Positions 1-8,929 of a DNA stretch of 49,203 bases are shown here, piece by piece. The stretch spans positions 1-49,203 of the forward strand of contig CALFUV010000027.1 in NCBI GenBank assembly GCA_937929825.1. Direction: 5' to 3'. Below the pieces are notes generated by a model, which ran no database searches, was not told where the DNA came from, and saw nothing but the letters and a program-made list of their open reading frames with translations. Numbering within the stretch: the stretch's first letter is position 1; every line of letters begins with the position of its first letter. The DNA comes from an uncultured Patescibacteria group bacterium. GTDB lineage: Bacteria > Patescibacteriota > Patescibacteriia > Veblenbacterales > UBA10138. The position numbers were made by a program, and so were the translations under genes.

Positions 1-441
1 AAAACATCAGAAAAAGTATTTAAAATTGAAGAAGGAAATTCTGAAAAATCAAATAATTATAATAAAGAAAAACCAAATCAAGAAAAAGAAATTGAGATTT
101 ATTTTAATAAGACTCCTTTGTTTGATTATCAACAGGCGGAAAAAAACGCTAAAGAAAAAATAGAATCAAATGAAAAAATAATGAAGTTTGTTAAAGAGCT
201 TGAGGATGCCGGGTATCATGTTTCGGGTTATGGAGAGAGTATCCTTGTTAACAAAGAACAAGGGATTGGCTATTATGTAGATTTGACTAAAACAGAAGAA
301 GAAATAGACGAATATTACCTAACAAGCACTAGTTATTTTGCTAGAGCTTGGCTTTATGAAAACGGGAAGGTGGAGCTTAATGATGATTATTGGCCTGAGA
401 CTAGTACAAAATATATTGGACCCGAAGAAGATGATAAATAA
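1..441 (+). CDS. Unknown protein, 5'-truncated by window edge
   Basis: The reading frame is open from base 1 to the TAA at 439-441, so the gene starts outside the window; a TTG at 118 is only an internal codon. The visible part is 146 residues, very rich in Lys, Glu and Asn at its N-terminal side, followed by a more mixed segment from about residue 55 that includes GYHVSGYGESILV and ends in an acidic tail. No signal peptide, membrane segment or family motif can be recognised. It points away from the minus-strand tsaE group and is separated from it by about 110 bases of AT-rich sequence. Function unknown. Confidence 0.6.
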   Translation, partial: KTSEKVFKIEEGNSEKSNNYNKEKPNQEKEIEIYFNKTPLFDYQQAEKNAKEKIESNEKIMKFVKELEDAGYHVSGYGESILVNKEQGIGYYVDLTKTEEEIDEYYLTSTSYFARAWLYENGKVELNDDYWPETSTKYIGPEEDDK

Positions 442-553
442 CTTTTTCAAGCAGATATTTTTGTGATAAAAATAGTTTAACAGTTTATTTTTTAGGATTA
501 AGCATAACAGATATATAGTCAGCTCCAAAGATACTCTGGTATTATTAGTTTAT

Positions 554-988
554 TTATAATAATTTGATTAATTTTATAAATCGTTCATTTGATTTATTTT
601 TAGTTTTAAATTGTAATTTTATTGTCATCTTGAACTTTTTGGGTATTTTTTCTGCCCACTCAATCGCCACTACAGTATCAGGCTGGTTTAAATAGTCGGA
701 CAAGCCAATAGTTTCCAGTTCAATTCCCGGTACTCGGTAGCAATCAACATGAACGAGTTGCTTAATAGTTTTATGCTTAGTTTTATAAACTTTCATCAAT
801 ACAAAAGTTGGGCTGGTAATAGTTTGTTTTATTCCTAAACCTTTAGCTAAGCCTTTAACAAGAGTGGTTTTACCACTGCCTAAATTACCAATTAGACCCA
901 TAGTTTCACCGCCTTTTAATTTGTTAGCCAGGTTTTTTCCAAATTGATAAGTTTCAGCAGGGCTTGAAGTAATTATTTTTTTAATCAT
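554..988 (-). CDS. tsaE: tRNA threonylcarbamoyladenosine biosynthesis ATPase TsaE
   Basis: TsaE is the P-loop ATPase that works with TsaB and TsaD in forming N6-threonylcarbamoyladenosine at A37 of ANN-decoding tRNAs in the cytoplasm. The 144-residue product has the family length. It shows the Walker A motif GNLGSGKT at residues 34-41, the SPTF segment at 59-62, a VDCYR strand and the conserved AIEWAEK motif near residue 108. The start gives a compact N-terminus with no extension. It is the last gene of a short minus-strand group with two small envelope proteins. tsaD lies about 3 kb upstream on the same strand, separated from it by the antiporter gene. Recognition by motif is strong. Confidence 0.93.
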   Translation of the reverse strand: MIKKIITSSPAETYQFGKNLANKLKGGETMGLIGNLGSGKTTLVKGLAKGLGIKQTITSPTFVLMKVYKTKHKTIKQLVHVDCYRVPGIELETIGLSDYLNQPDTVVAIEWAEKIPKKFKMTIKLQFKTKNKSNERFIKLIKLL

Positions 989-1053
989 ATTTTAATTATA
1001 TAAAAACCCCACTTTTATTACTGGGAAGGTCTGTTGGTAATTTTTGATATTGA

Positions 1054-1842
1054 TTAATCTTCTAATAAATTATTATCTTCACTTAAAGTAGCCTGTAATT
1101 TAGCCACAGCTTCTTTAACAGCTGATTTATAATCATCGACCGTCTTTTTCATATCCTGCTGTTTTTTAGCTCGTTCATCTTCTAGAGTTTTGCCTAAGCT
1201 ATTTAGTTTTTGTCGTTCAGCTCTAAAATTATTTCTGGCTGCTTCTAAACTCGATATTAGGGTAGATCTCACGGTCGCTGGATCAACACCACTTTGGCAA
1301 TCAGCTGCCGCTTTATCAGATGCCGTTTTAACCGCATTTTTAAAATCACTGACGGCTTTGGCAATAGCCGCATCTCGATCAGTTAGAGTTTTTTGTACTG
1401 TCTGTAGCCAAGAATCTATAGCGCTTTGTAAAGTTTCATTTTTTTTACTGCGAGCAGATTCAACAGTCTGCTTAAATTCTGCCACAGCTTGTTTTTGGAC
1501 ATCGGTTTTAGCTGATCGCAGTAATTTTTCATATTGTTTTTCAAAACGTTCTTGGTGTTGAGTAAGCCTTTCTGCCCGTTTGGTTTCGCGATCAAGTTTT
1601 CTGGCATTAGCTTTATTCAAACGCTCGGTATGTCTTTCGGTAATCTTTTTTTCTTTTTCCATTAATTGTTGGCTTAATTTAGAAGCTGAGTTAGTTAATC
1701 TGGTACAAATATTATTAACTATTTGTGCTGATGTACCTTGTTGTTGTATTTGAGCAAGTGTTAGAGTTGGTGCCGTCAGCCAGACGCCAAAAATTAGAAA
1801 AATAACGTATTTAGAAAGATTTTTGATCATATGATTGTTCAA
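1054..1842 (-). CDS. Secreted coiled-coil protein, signal peptide
   Basis: The N-terminus (KYVIFLIFGVWLTAPTLTLAQ) is a clear signal peptide with a cleavage-like ALAQ end near residue 30. The rest, to residue 262, is almost entirely charged helix: long runs of Lys, Glu, Arg, Gln and Ala, with predicted coiled coil from about 45 to 255. The only cysteines of the mature part are a pair at about residues 47 and 183. The ATG at 1830 (MIKN) is an alternative start that trims four residues. It overlaps the end of the upstream small gene by 32 bases, so the two are probably translationally linked. No enzymatic motif is seen. A periplasmic or surface spacer role is only a guess. Confidence 0.75.
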   Translation of the reverse strand: MNNHMIKNLSKYVIFLIFGVWLTAPTLTLAQIQQQGTSAQIVNNICTRLTNSASKLSQQLMEKEKKITERHTERLNKANARKLDRETKRAERLTQHQERFEKQYEKLLRSAKTDVQKQAVAEFKQTVESARSKKNETLQSAIDSWLQTVQKTLTDRDAAIAKAVSDFKNAVKTASDKAAADCQSGVDPATVRSTLISSLEAARNNFRAERQKLNSLGKTLEDERAKKQQDMKKTVDDYKSAVKEAVAKLQATLSEDNNLLED

Positions 1843-2107
1843 TATTTATTAATTCATCATTATCAATATTTATTTGTTCTTCAGATAAGATTTCTAATGA
1901 GGAATCTAATTCAGTTTGGGCTGTATTTGTAAGTTCTGATTCAAGTATATCTAAATCACTCCCCTGAGTTTCTATTGAAGTTTTTGGTGTTTGTAAACTT
2001 TGTATTTGTGGGCTAACGGCTGGCTTTGGTTTAATTATGAGCAACAAAGCCATAATAATCACCAAGCCTATAACTGTACTTATAATTATTTTATTGGTAT
2101 TATTCAT
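1811..2107 (-). CDS. Small single-pass membrane protein
   Basis: The 98-residue product begins with a strong hydrophobic segment (residues 7-25, IIISTVIGLVIIMALLLII) followed by KPKP and an acidic, Ser/Thr/Glu-rich outer part. This is the layout of a membrane-anchored protein with a disordered exported tail. Its 3' end overlaps the start of the coiled-coil secreted gene by 32 bases, suggesting a bicistronic unit. The antiporter gene upstream is closed by a terminator at 2212-2241, so this pair probably has its own promoter in 2108-2210. No family is recognised. Confidence 0.65.
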   Translation of the reverse strand: MNNTNKIIISTVIGLVIIMALLLIIKPKPAVSPQIQSLQTPKTSIETQGSDLDILESELTNTAQTELDSSLEILSEEQINIDNDELINIEQSYDQKSF

Positions 2108-2211
2108 GGTTTAATAAAGTTAATAAATTAATTAATAATTTGACCCTTACTTTATTAAGATAATTTTATTTTATCAAGAATTAAATAGAATTCAAGTTTA
2201 GTCTTGTAATT

Positions 2212-2242
2212 AAAAAACTCCGCTGATAGGGCGGAGTTTTTA
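2212..2242 (-). terminator. Intrinsic terminator of the antiporter gene
   Basis: A 7-bp GC-rich stem, ACTCCGC (2217-2223) with GCGGAGT (2231-2237), is flanked by an A-run on the left and a T-run on the right. It therefore reads as a terminator on either strand. It lies just past the stop of the minus-strand antiporter. Confidence 0.85.
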
Positions 2243-2243
2243 T

Positions 2244-3725
2244 TTAAATGATTTGTGACGGTGAAGGACTTGTCTCAATAGATAATTTTTTTGCTTGTTT
2301 CTTTATTAAATAAGTAAGTACCGGTGGTGTTATAAGAGTAGTTAGTATGACCATAATGACAATAACAGAGAATACTTCATCCGTTACTACGCCTAGCTGA
2401 CGACCAATGGCGGCGAATATTAAACCCACCTCACCTCGTGGTACCATCCCCCAGCCCACCAGCCATTTATTAACTTTACCCGCTGCTGTACCTGCTATAA
2501 CTTTACCAAAGAAGGCGGCTGTAGTTATGCCTAGTGCTACCATTAAAATTGGTATATTGAACATTGTTTCCAAGCGTACATTCATACCTGTTAGAACGAA
2601 GAATATTGGAACTAGGAAAAAACCAAGCGGCTCAACCAAATCTTCAATATTGCGATGAGCATGATGATTAATTATTTCGTTTAATTTTAGGCGAGTTGGT
2701 TCATCAGTTGTTTCCATAGTTTGTTTTAAGTCTTTAACAATCGAAGGATCTTGAAAGCCCCTAAAGTGAACAGCATCTAATACTAGTCCTGCAGCAAAAG
2801 CTCCGACTATAGGTGCTAAGCCAATTTTTTGCGCTAAATAAGCAAATATAAGACCAAAGCTAACTGCTAGAGCAAATTTCATACCAATTCCGGTATTTAT
2901 TTTTGAAAATAAGGCACCTAAGCGAGGGGCAGCTAATTGACCAATAAGTATTGATCCCACCAAGAAGAGAATCGCTTTGGCACTAATCCAAGTAATAGCA
3001 CCAATACTAACTGCACCAAGAGTTACTATAGCGGAGACAACTGCCAAAATAATAAGGCCCAAAACATCGTCTATTACTGCTGCCCCTAGAACTATTTGCG
3101 CTTCAGCTGTTTGGAGTTTACCTAGATCTTTAAAGACGCGGGCAGTAATTCCAACTGATGTTGCCGTTAAGGTGGCGCCTAAGAACAAGTAAGCATTAGT
3201 ATTTAGGCCTGGAAGCAACCATGGACCAATAAGATAAGTACCAATCGCGAAAGGCGTAATTACACCTATTATAGCTACTAATAATGCTTTTAATCCTACT
3301 TTTCTCATTTTGGAGATATTACTTTCCAAACCAATTTGGAAGAGCAGTATCACTACACCAAGTTCAGCCAAGAAAGCAATGATTTCATCCCTTTTAATAA
3401 AATCAAACCAATGAATCCCCAGTAAAGCCAAGTTTCCCAAGATAACACCGATAACTAGTTCCCCCAAGACAGAGGGCTGACCCCAACGTTCAATTAGGCG
3501 CGAGATCATGGCCGCTATTAATATAACGGCAATAGCAAAGAAAGTTAGACCTACATTATGAGCTGGCATTTCACTGCCTTCGCTGCTAGCAAAAGCGTAT
3601 TCTACCAAACCTGAGCTTAAGATAAGAGCTAACCCAAAAATGGCATAATAAGTCATTTTTTTAATAATTTTTAACATAAGGGTGGCTAAATTAGGCATAA
3701 ATAAAAAAGACATACGAACTCTCAT
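2244..3725 (-). CDS. CPA2-type Na+/H+ or K+/H+ antiporter (KefB/NapA-like)
   Basis: This is an integral membrane cation/proton exchanger of the CPA2 superfamily, expected in the cytoplasmic membrane. About 12-13 hydrophobic segments are visible between residues 24 and 475. Diagnostic stretches are ELGVVILLFQIGLE, the GAAVIDDVLGL motif whose paired aspartates bind the ion, and PRGEVGLIFAAIG near the end of the membrane domain. There is no C-terminal RCK/TrkA-N nucleotide-binding domain, unlike full-length KefB. The printed start gives a 20-residue basic preface; internal Met codons near residues 10, 17 and 24 are possible starts. Ion specificity cannot be read from the sequence. Confidence 0.88.
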   Translation of the reverse strand: MRVRMSFLFMPNLATLMLKIIKKMTYYAIFGLALILSSGLVEYAFASSEGSEMPAHNVGLTFFAIAVILIAAMISRLIERWGQPSVLGELVIGVILGNLALLGIHWFDFIKRDEIIAFLAELGVVILLFQIGLESNISKMRKVGLKALLVAIIGVITPFAIGTYLIGPWLLPGLNTNAYLFLGATLTATSVGITARVFKDLGKLQTAEAQIVLGAAVIDDVLGLIILAVVSAIVTLGAVSIGAITWISAKAILFLVGSILIGQLAAPRLGALFSKINTGIGMKFALAVSFGLIFAYLAQKIGLAPIVGAFAAGLVLDAVHFRGFQDPSIVKDLKQTMETTDEPTRLKLNEIINHHAHRNIEDLVEPLGFFLVPIFFVLTGMNVRLETMFNIPILMVALGITTAAFFGKVIAGTAAGKVNKWLVGWGMVPRGEVGLIFAAIGRQLGVVTDEVFSVIVIMVILTTLITPPVLTYLIKKQAKKLSIETSPSPSQII

Positions 3726-3786
3726 ATTTTTTGTATTTGTTTGCTGATTATTTTGTTTTTAACAAAGCCTAAAATCGGCTGAAGAT

Positions 3787-3815
3787 AAGTAAATCATCTA
3801 CAGTGACTTTGTCAA
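3787..3815 (-). promoter_or_regulatory. Candidate promoter of the antiporter gene
   Basis: Reading the minus strand, TTGACA (3815-3810) and TTACTT (3792-3787) are separated by exactly 17 bases, about 60 bases before the antiporter start. The -10 box is imperfect. Confidence 0.45.
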
Positions 3816-3834
3816 GCCCCTTTTCTTTTAGAGA

Positions 3835-4893
3835 TTACCATAATTCCCAGTTAGCTTGCGCCTGAATTTTGCTCCAGCCATTTTTAAAATTTTTAAGACC
3901 TTGTTTTTTAGCTTCAATACCACCAGCCAAAGCAATCATAGCAGCATTGTCGCCGGTATATTTTGTATTAGGAAATAGCAGGTGGTTTATTGTTTGTAAT
4001 GATTTTGTATTGGATATAAAACGTTGTTTAAGTTCTTTATTAGCCGCAACTCCGCCGGCAACTATTATGGTTTTTACTTTATAATCTTGAGCAGCCTTAA
4101 GAGTTTTAAGTACCAAGACTTCCGTGGCGGCAGCCTGGAAAGAGGCACAAATATCTGCTTTAAGTTTGGTTGTGATTTTTGACGGGGAAAATTTTTGTAA
4201 AGTATAAAGCACAGCAGTTTTTAAACCGGCAAAACTAAAATCATATTTAGGTTTGTTTAGCATTGGTCTGGGGAAAACAAAAGCTTGCGGATTTCCTATC
4301 TTTGCTAATTTAGCGACTTGCGGTCCGCCTGGATAAGGAAGTTTTAAGAGTTTGGCGGTTTTGTCAAAAGCTTCACCAACTGCGTCGTCCAGCGTGCGCC
4401 CTAGTAAATGCCAATCTCCAGCTTTATTAAGTAGATGAATTTCTGTATGTCCTCCTGAAATAACCAGAGCGACAGCCGGCCAGGTTGATTTGTTGTTGAT
4501 TAATTTCCAATTATTAATATTTAAAAAAGGGCTCACTAGGTGACCGGCAATATGGTTTACTCCAATAAGTGGTTTTTTCCAAACTAAAGCTAAAGCGCGG
4601 GCTGTTTCCACACCTACCTGAAGTGCGGTAATAAGCCCCGGGCCAGCAGTAACTGCTATTAAATCAATATCAGATGATGTAAGCCCTGCTTTCTTTAAAG
4701 CTTGATCAAGCAGAGGAATAATAACTTCCGTGTGACGCCGCGCTGCTAGCTCGGGTACCACACCTCCCCACGGTGCATGCAGTTTGGCTTGCGAAGAGAT
4801 TAAATGTGCGGCTAGTTTTATTTGCCGTGAGCCATAATTTAGTATAGCGACAGATGTTTCATCACAGGATGTTTCAATACCTAGTATCATCAT
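3835..4893 (-). CDS. tsaD: tRNA N6-adenosine threonylcarbamoyltransferase TsaD
   Basis: TsaD (Kae1/Gcp) transfers the threonylcarbamoyl group onto A37 of ANN-decoding tRNAs. The 352-residue length fits the family. The N-terminal ILGIETSCDETSVAI signature is present, as are the metal-binding histidines in HIAGH (H114, H118), the ASTSK-fold phosphate loops VISGGHTE and GGVAANKELK, and the C-terminal YTGDNAAMIA motif. Two ATGs occur in tandem at the start; the second (MILGIETS) is the usual family start. The gene is divergent from the FnIII-protein gene, with 128 bases between. A hairpin sits directly upstream of its start codon. Confidence 0.96.
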   Translation of the reverse strand: MMILGIETSCDETSVAILNYGSRQIKLAAHLISSQAKLHAPWGGVVPELAARRHTEVIIPLLDQALKKAGLTSSDIDLIAVTAGPGLITALQVGVETARALALVWKKPLIGVNHIAGHLVSPFLNINNWKLINNKSTWPAVALVISGGHTEIHLLNKAGDWHLLGRTLDDAVGEAFDKTAKLLKLPYPGGPQVAKLAKIGNPQAFVFPRPMLNKPKYDFSFAGLKTAVLYTLQKFSPSKITTKLKADICASFQAAATEVLVLKTLKAAQDYKVKTIIVAGGVAANKELKQRFISNTKSLQTINHLLFPNTKYTGDNAAMIALAGGIEAKKQGLKNFKNGWSKIQAQANWELW

Positions 4894-4899
4894 AATGTG

Positions 4900-4929
4900 C
4901 CTGTCAGATGACAGGTGAGGTTAAGTATA
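4900..4929 (-). promoter_or_regulatory. tsaD -10 box and 5' hairpin
   Basis: On the minus strand a TATACT box (4929-4924) is followed by a perfect 6-bp hairpin, CCTGTC and GACAGG with a 4-base loop (4915-4900), and then the tsaD start. The RNA would begin at about 4917, at the foot of the hairpin. No convincing -35 box is seen. Confidence 0.45.
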
Positions 4930-4971
4930 ACTTAAAATTTATTTTGAGTGTAGTTAGGATTTTATTATCTC

Positions 4972-5000
4972 TTGACAATTTTGTTACACTGTGATAGGAT
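4972..5000 (+). promoter_or_regulatory. Promoter of the FnIII secreted-protein gene
   Basis: TTGACA (4972-4977) and TAGGAT (4995-5000) are separated by 17 bases. This predicts a start near 5007 and a leader of about 15 bases. Confidence 0.65.
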
Positions 5001-5021
5001 AGATCGTTATATATTTTGATT

Positions 5022-6320
5022 ATGACTACACATAAGTTAATCTTAGTTATTATTACTTTAATGATTTTGATCGCGGCTTTACCTCAAGCTGTTTTAGCTC
5101 AGCTTATAATTGATCGTATTACAGTTAAAGAAAAAGCGGATGAACAGGGGCGCATTATTGGCATGCAAATAAGTTATCATACAAATTTACCTGCTACTAC
5201 CAGAATTGATTATGGCACCACAGTAGATTACGGATTTTTTAATGGTACTTCGTTATCAAATACGTATCACGAAGTGGTTTTGTCTGGTTTAAAAAGCAAT
5301 ACCACATATAATTATCAAATAACCGCTTTTGGTGGCGGTTATACAGTGTCCACTATAAATTATACTTTTCGAACAGGAAAGGTATTACAACCGAAATATA
5401 ATAACGCATCAATTACCGATATTAAAGTAACTCATGTCGGCGGCACTTATTTTATTGTTACTTGGAAGGCTGATGAATCAATGACTGGACAAATTCGATA
5501 TAACATAGTGGAAAATTTTACTAAACCAGCTGTAGCCAAGTCTACACGCTTTGGTAATCAGTTTGAGGCGGTGGTGCCTAATCTTAAAGTGAATACCAAA
5601 TATTATTGGCAGATTTATGTTTATGACAGCAATGGCAATTCCGGCACCAGTTCTGTGCAGACAGTTACTACCGGCTCTTCTAATACCCACAATACGCCAA
5701 TATTTATAAGTGAAATATCCCCCTTGAGCCAGACTGATTATTATGTAACAGATACTACAGCTGTAGTACGATGGCGAACAAATTTGCCAGCTAAAGGTAT
5801 AGTAGATATGCGTTCAACAGTTCGCGGTGTACAGGGCGGCGGGAAAATTAACACCAAGCTTTTTTCCACTTCTCATGAGGTTACTTATACTAAATTAGTG
5901 CCTAATACCAATTATGTTTTTACAATTAACATTACTGATGTTCATGGTAAAAGAACCACCACCGGACAATTAGGTTTTACTACCAAACCAAAAATAGAGT
6001 CTGCGCCAGCGCCGCAAGTAGCAGGAGTAAGCGTTGAGTGTTTTCAGGCTAGTTGGACTTATCAACATTGTCGTAATTTAAACGAAGAACGTGCCAGAGC
6101 GGTTGAACTTAAAAATTATTTAAATCAGGTTTATAAAAATAATGTTCCAGCAGCAGCTTTAAGAAATTGGTATACATTGGTTAATGCCTATACTTATGGA
6201 GGTTATCCTAAAGAGGCAATATTTAAGGCAGTGAAGCATGGTGGTAAAACAGTGCACCCGACAATTCCATATTCCGCTTGGCAGAACAGTAAAGATTACA
6301 AAGATTATATAAATAAGTAA
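5022..6320 (+). CDS. Secreted protein with fibronectin type III / PAP-like repeats
   Basis: The ATG at 5022 was chosen over a TTG two codons upstream because it gives a clean signal peptide (LILVIITLMILIAALPQAVLAQ). Three beta-rich repeats of about 100 residues follow, at roughly 30-125, 130-230 and 235-335. Each carries the W/Y...RIDYG or GxIRY strand, then H.V.L.GL..NT.Y.Y, typical of FnIII and purple-acid-phosphatase N-terminal domains. The last 90 residues form a separate helical module with three cysteine/aromatic positions (ECFQASWTYQHC) and a conserved WYTLVNAYTYGG segment. No catalytic residues are visible. It is probably a surface adhesin or binding protein. It is monocistronic, bounded by a promoter and a bidirectional terminator. 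Confidence 0.82.
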   Translation: MTTHKLILVIITLMILIAALPQAVLAQLIIDRITVKEKADEQGRIIGMQISYHTNLPATTRIDYGTTVDYGFFNGTSLSNTYHEVVLSGLKSNTTYNYQITAFGGGYTVSTINYTFRTGKVLQPKYNNASITDIKVTHVGGTYFIVTWKADESMTGQIRYNIVENFTKPAVAKSTRFGNQFEAVVPNLKVNTKYYWQIYVYDSNGNSGTSSVQTVTTGSSNTHNTPIFISEISPLSQTDYYVTDTTAVVRWRTNLPAKGIVDMRSTVRGVQGGGKINTKLFSTSHEVTYTKLVPNTNYVFTINITDVHGKRTTTGQLGFTTKPKIESAPAPQVAGVSVECFQASWTYQHCRNLNEERARAVELKNYLNQVYKNNVPAAALRNWYTLVNAYTYGGYPKEAIFKAVKHGGKTVHPTIPYSAWQNSKDYKDYINK

Positions 6321-6350
6321 AGAACTAGTTATTTTTAATAACTAGTTCTT
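6320..6350. terminator. Bidirectional terminator between convergent genes
   Basis: A perfect 13-bp inverted repeat, AAGAACTAGTTAT (6320-6332) and ATAACTAGTTCTT (6338-6350), with a 5-base T-rich loop lies between two convergent genes. Confidence 0.75.
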
Positions 6351-6367
6351 TAAATTTAATAAAAATA

Positions 6368-7495
6368 TTATTCAACTATTCTTTCGCCTAACTTAGCTTT
6401 TAAGGTTATTTCCGTACCGCCGCGCAGAACTTTGAGTATTACTTCTTGTTCTGGTTCATATTTAGAAATAGCCGTAGCTAAGGAATTAGTAGTGGTTAGT
6501 TTGGCGCCATTAACTTCCAAAATTACATCACCGGGTTTTATACCCGCTTTTTCTGCTGGACCACCGGAGATAACAGTTGGTTCACCTGAAGGAATTTCTT
6601 TTAATATATAAGCACCTTGTTGTACCGGTAATTTATTAGCGAATGATAAATAACGATTAAGCATAATATACCTTACTCCCAAGAAAGTACGTTTAATTTC
6701 ACCGTATTTGCGGAATTTAGCCAGCGCATCTTTAGCTACATTAATAGGAATAGCAAAGCCTAGGGCCTCGCCAGAACGGTAAATAGCCGTGTTAATGCCA
6801 ATTACTTCACCATTTAGATTAACCAGTGGTCCACCGGAATTACCCGGGTTAATGGAAGCATCGGTTTGAATAGCACCTTCAATTGTTTCGGTAATATTGG
6901 AACCGGAAGCAGTTATTGTTCGTCCTACTCCGGATATTATGCCGCGGGTAACAGAATTTTGGAATTCCGTTAGTACATTGCCAATAGCAATTACAGTTTG
7001 GGCAATGCGTATTTTATCCGAATCACCCAGTTTGGCTGGTTTAAAACCAGAACCTTCAATTTTCATAATAGCTATATCAAACAAAGGATCTTGTGCCAGC
7101 ACTGAGCCAACATATTCTTTGCCGGTGTTAGTAATTACTGTGTAATTGACGTTTTTTTGTGATACCACGTGTTTATTGGTAATTATATAACCATCGTTAG
7201 AGACAAAAAATCCAGTGCCGCCGCCAGTTTCCTGTAACGAAATTTGACCTAAGTCATTGTAAACCCTTTCGGTAATAAGAATACTTACTACTGAGGGTAA
7301 GAGTGTTTCATATGTTTTAATAACCTGTTCTTCTTCACTAATTGCTGGTTGAACTGCGGCAATTTGATAAGTTGGTCTAGTTAAAGCCTCCAAATCAATT
7401 GGCCCCGGGATAGTTGGTATGTATGGCCATTGGGCAATAGTGACGACAGGCAGAATTATAAATATGGCCAATATAGCCCAAAAGTATTTTTTCAT
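6368..7495 (-). CDS. HtrA/DegP-like membrane-anchored serine protease with PDZ domain
   Basis: This is an envelope quality-control protease of the trypsin-like HtrA family. Residues 5-20 are a signal anchor. The catalytic triad is visible as H109 in TNKHVV, D140 in DPLFDIAIMKI and S220 in NPGNSGGPL. One PDZ domain follows at about 285-370 (AGIKPGDVILEVNG). Length 375 matches single-PDZ HtrA proteins. All three catalytic residues are intact, so it is expected to be active. It has its own promoter in the gap to the glycosyltransferase operon and ends at a shared terminator with the FnIII gene. Assignment to degP, degQ or degS is not possible from sequence alone. Confidence 0.93.
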   Translation of the reverse strand: MKKYFWAILAIFIILPVVTIAQWPYIPTIPGPIDLEALTRPTYQIAAVQPAISEEEQVIKTYETLLPSVVSILITERVYNDLGQISLQETGGGTGFFVSNDGYIITNKHVVSQKNVNYTVITNTGKEYVGSVLAQDPLFDIAIMKIEGSGFKPAKLGDSDKIRIAQTVIAIGNVLTEFQNSVTRGIISGVGRTITASGSNITETIEGAIQTDASINPGNSGGPLVNLNGEVIGINTAIYRSGEALGFAIPINVAKDALAKFRKYGEIKRTFLGVRYIMLNRYLSFANKLPVQQGAYILKEIPSGEPTVISGGPAEKAGIKPGDVILEVNGAKLTTTNSLATAISKYEPEQEVILKVLRGGTEITLKAKLGERIVE

Positions 7496-7527
7496 ATATG
7501 CGAAATTATTAAATGTTTAGCTATCAT

Positions 7528-7556
7528 ATTATAAAAATAAAAACGATCTTTTTCAA
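7528..7556 (-). promoter_or_regulatory. Promoter of the HtrA-like protease gene
   Basis: On the minus strand TTGAAA (7556-7551) and a perfect TATAAT (7533-7528) are separated by 17 bases. The leader would be about 25-30 bases. This is the closest match to the sigma-70 consensus -10 seen in the window. Confidence 0.75.
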
Positions 7557-7578
7557 GACCATTTTATATAACTAGAAA

Positions 7579-8928
7579 TTAAACTATTAGGGGCAAATTA
7601 GCTAGTTCAACTTTTTTCCCGGTAATAATGCTTTCAATACGGTAAGTACCATGGGTAGGCGCCTCAATAAATCCGTTCCAAGCCAAGCGTGCCAAGCCGC
7701 CCGAATCAACCCAGTCAAATAACCATTCGTTGGTGTAGCGGGGATCATTTTGTGTAACTCCACCATTTACACTTTTAAGCCAAATTCTATTAAATTCTTC
7801 CTGACTGCCAATGGGCGGAGCAATTATTATTGGTAGACCAAGACCGGTATAAAAAGATAGTTCCGAAGGTTTAGTCCAAAGAATATCGGTTGTGTGCAAA
7901 ATTTCACTGAATTTTTTAAAATATTCAGTACGATTGGCGGTGTGACAAATGTTTATTGTTTTACCCAAATACGGTGTTAGTTTAAGTGCACGTACAACTG
8001 ATTGATAATAAGGCACCACGTCGCTGTGTGTACCGGTAAGAAGATTAAGTCTAAGTTTGCCCTGCCTTATTTTTTCCTGAAGACTTTCGGTTATTTGGCG
8101 GCCAATATGTCTTTGGGCGCCAGCGCCACCTACTGAGAAAGTGAGAGTAAGTGGATGTTTGTGATTTAGTTTTTGCCAGCTGCGCCCTAAATAAGAAACT
8201 AGAGTGCGATTGTATTTTTTACGGAATATACCTTTGGGATCCAAGTTTTGTAAACGCCGTGAAAGATCCCGCTTTATTACTGGTCCCTTAGGTCCGCCGA
8301 TAAGTTCTTTGGGCATAGGGAAGCCGGTTAAAAATATATTTTCCGGGCGTACGCCGTAAAGTTTAAGCCGCTCTACTACCCGTCCGTTGGGCGCAAAATA
8401 TTTTATGCGACTGATAGCTGGATTTAGGGGCGCCCAAGCCCGCGAGCAATCAGCATCACAAATCACACAGTAAATATCTCCCGGATAATCAAATTCCTCG
8501 GCTGCAAAAGCCGCCTGAAAAAAAGTGGCAATAAGAGGTAGAGGTTTACGGGCGCAGTGGTCTATGAGGTTTTTACCTAAACCTTTGCGAATTAAATAAT
8601 AAGTTTGTCTAACTTGAATAGTTGGATTAGAAAGATCGCGGCGCGGGTAAAATGGATCTATTTGTTGCATACGATTCATAACCTCAAAAACCATTTCGCC
8701 CACTAGTGGCGTTGATTTAAAACGAGAAACTGTTTCATAAAGCTCACGCAGTTTTTGCCAACTTTCCTTTTCTTTTTTGGGAATGCCCGGATATTTATTG
8801 GCAATTAAAATGTTTCCTCCTTGAGCCAGATGCCTAAGAGCGTAAGCTGCTCTTTCGTGTCCATAACCCATATCTACGGCTACCACCCAAGCTTTGGCTG
8901 TTGTGGAAGTTTTTTTTGAATTACTCAT
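7579..8928 (-). CDS. GT-B-like glycosyltransferase (MGDG synthase/MurG-like), conserved
   Basis: The N-terminus contains VVAVDMGYGHERAAYAL, which resembles the GxGHxxAA donor-side motif of MGDG-synthase and MurG-like GT-B enzymes. Later segments (LTFSVGGAGAQ near residue 268 and TKPSELSFYTGLGLPIIIAPPIGSQE near 355-380) resemble the second Rossmann domain and the nucleotide-sugar binding region of the same fold. There is no signal peptide or obvious membrane span, so it is probably cytoplasmic or membrane-associated. The 449-residue length is plausible for GT-B. The start lies one base after the stop of the upstream gene, indicating an operon. Substrate is unknown; the glycosyltransferase call is an inference from motif similarity. 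Confidence 0.6.
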   Translation of the reverse strand: MSNSKKTSTTAKAWVVAVDMGYGHERAAYALRHLAQGGNILIANKYPGIPKKEKESWQKLRELYETVSRFKSTPLVGEMVFEVMNRMQQIDPFYPRRDLSNPTIQVRQTYYLIRKGLGKNLIDHCARKPLPLIATFFQAAFAAEEFDYPGDIYCVICDADCSRAWAPLNPAISRIKYFAPNGRVVERLKLYGVRPENIFLTGFPMPKELIGGPKGPVIKRDLSRRLQNLDPKGIFRKKYNRTLVSYLGRSWQKLNHKHPLTLTFSVGGAGAQRHIGRQITESLQEKIRQGKLRLNLLTGTHSDVVPYYQSVVRALKLTPYLGKTINICHTANRTEYFKKFSEILHTTDILWTKPSELSFYTGLGLPIIIAPPIGSQEEFNRIWLKSVNGGVTQNDPRYTNEWLFDWVDSGGLARLAWNGFIEAPTHGTYRIESIITGKKVELANLPLIV

Positions 8929-8929
8929 A

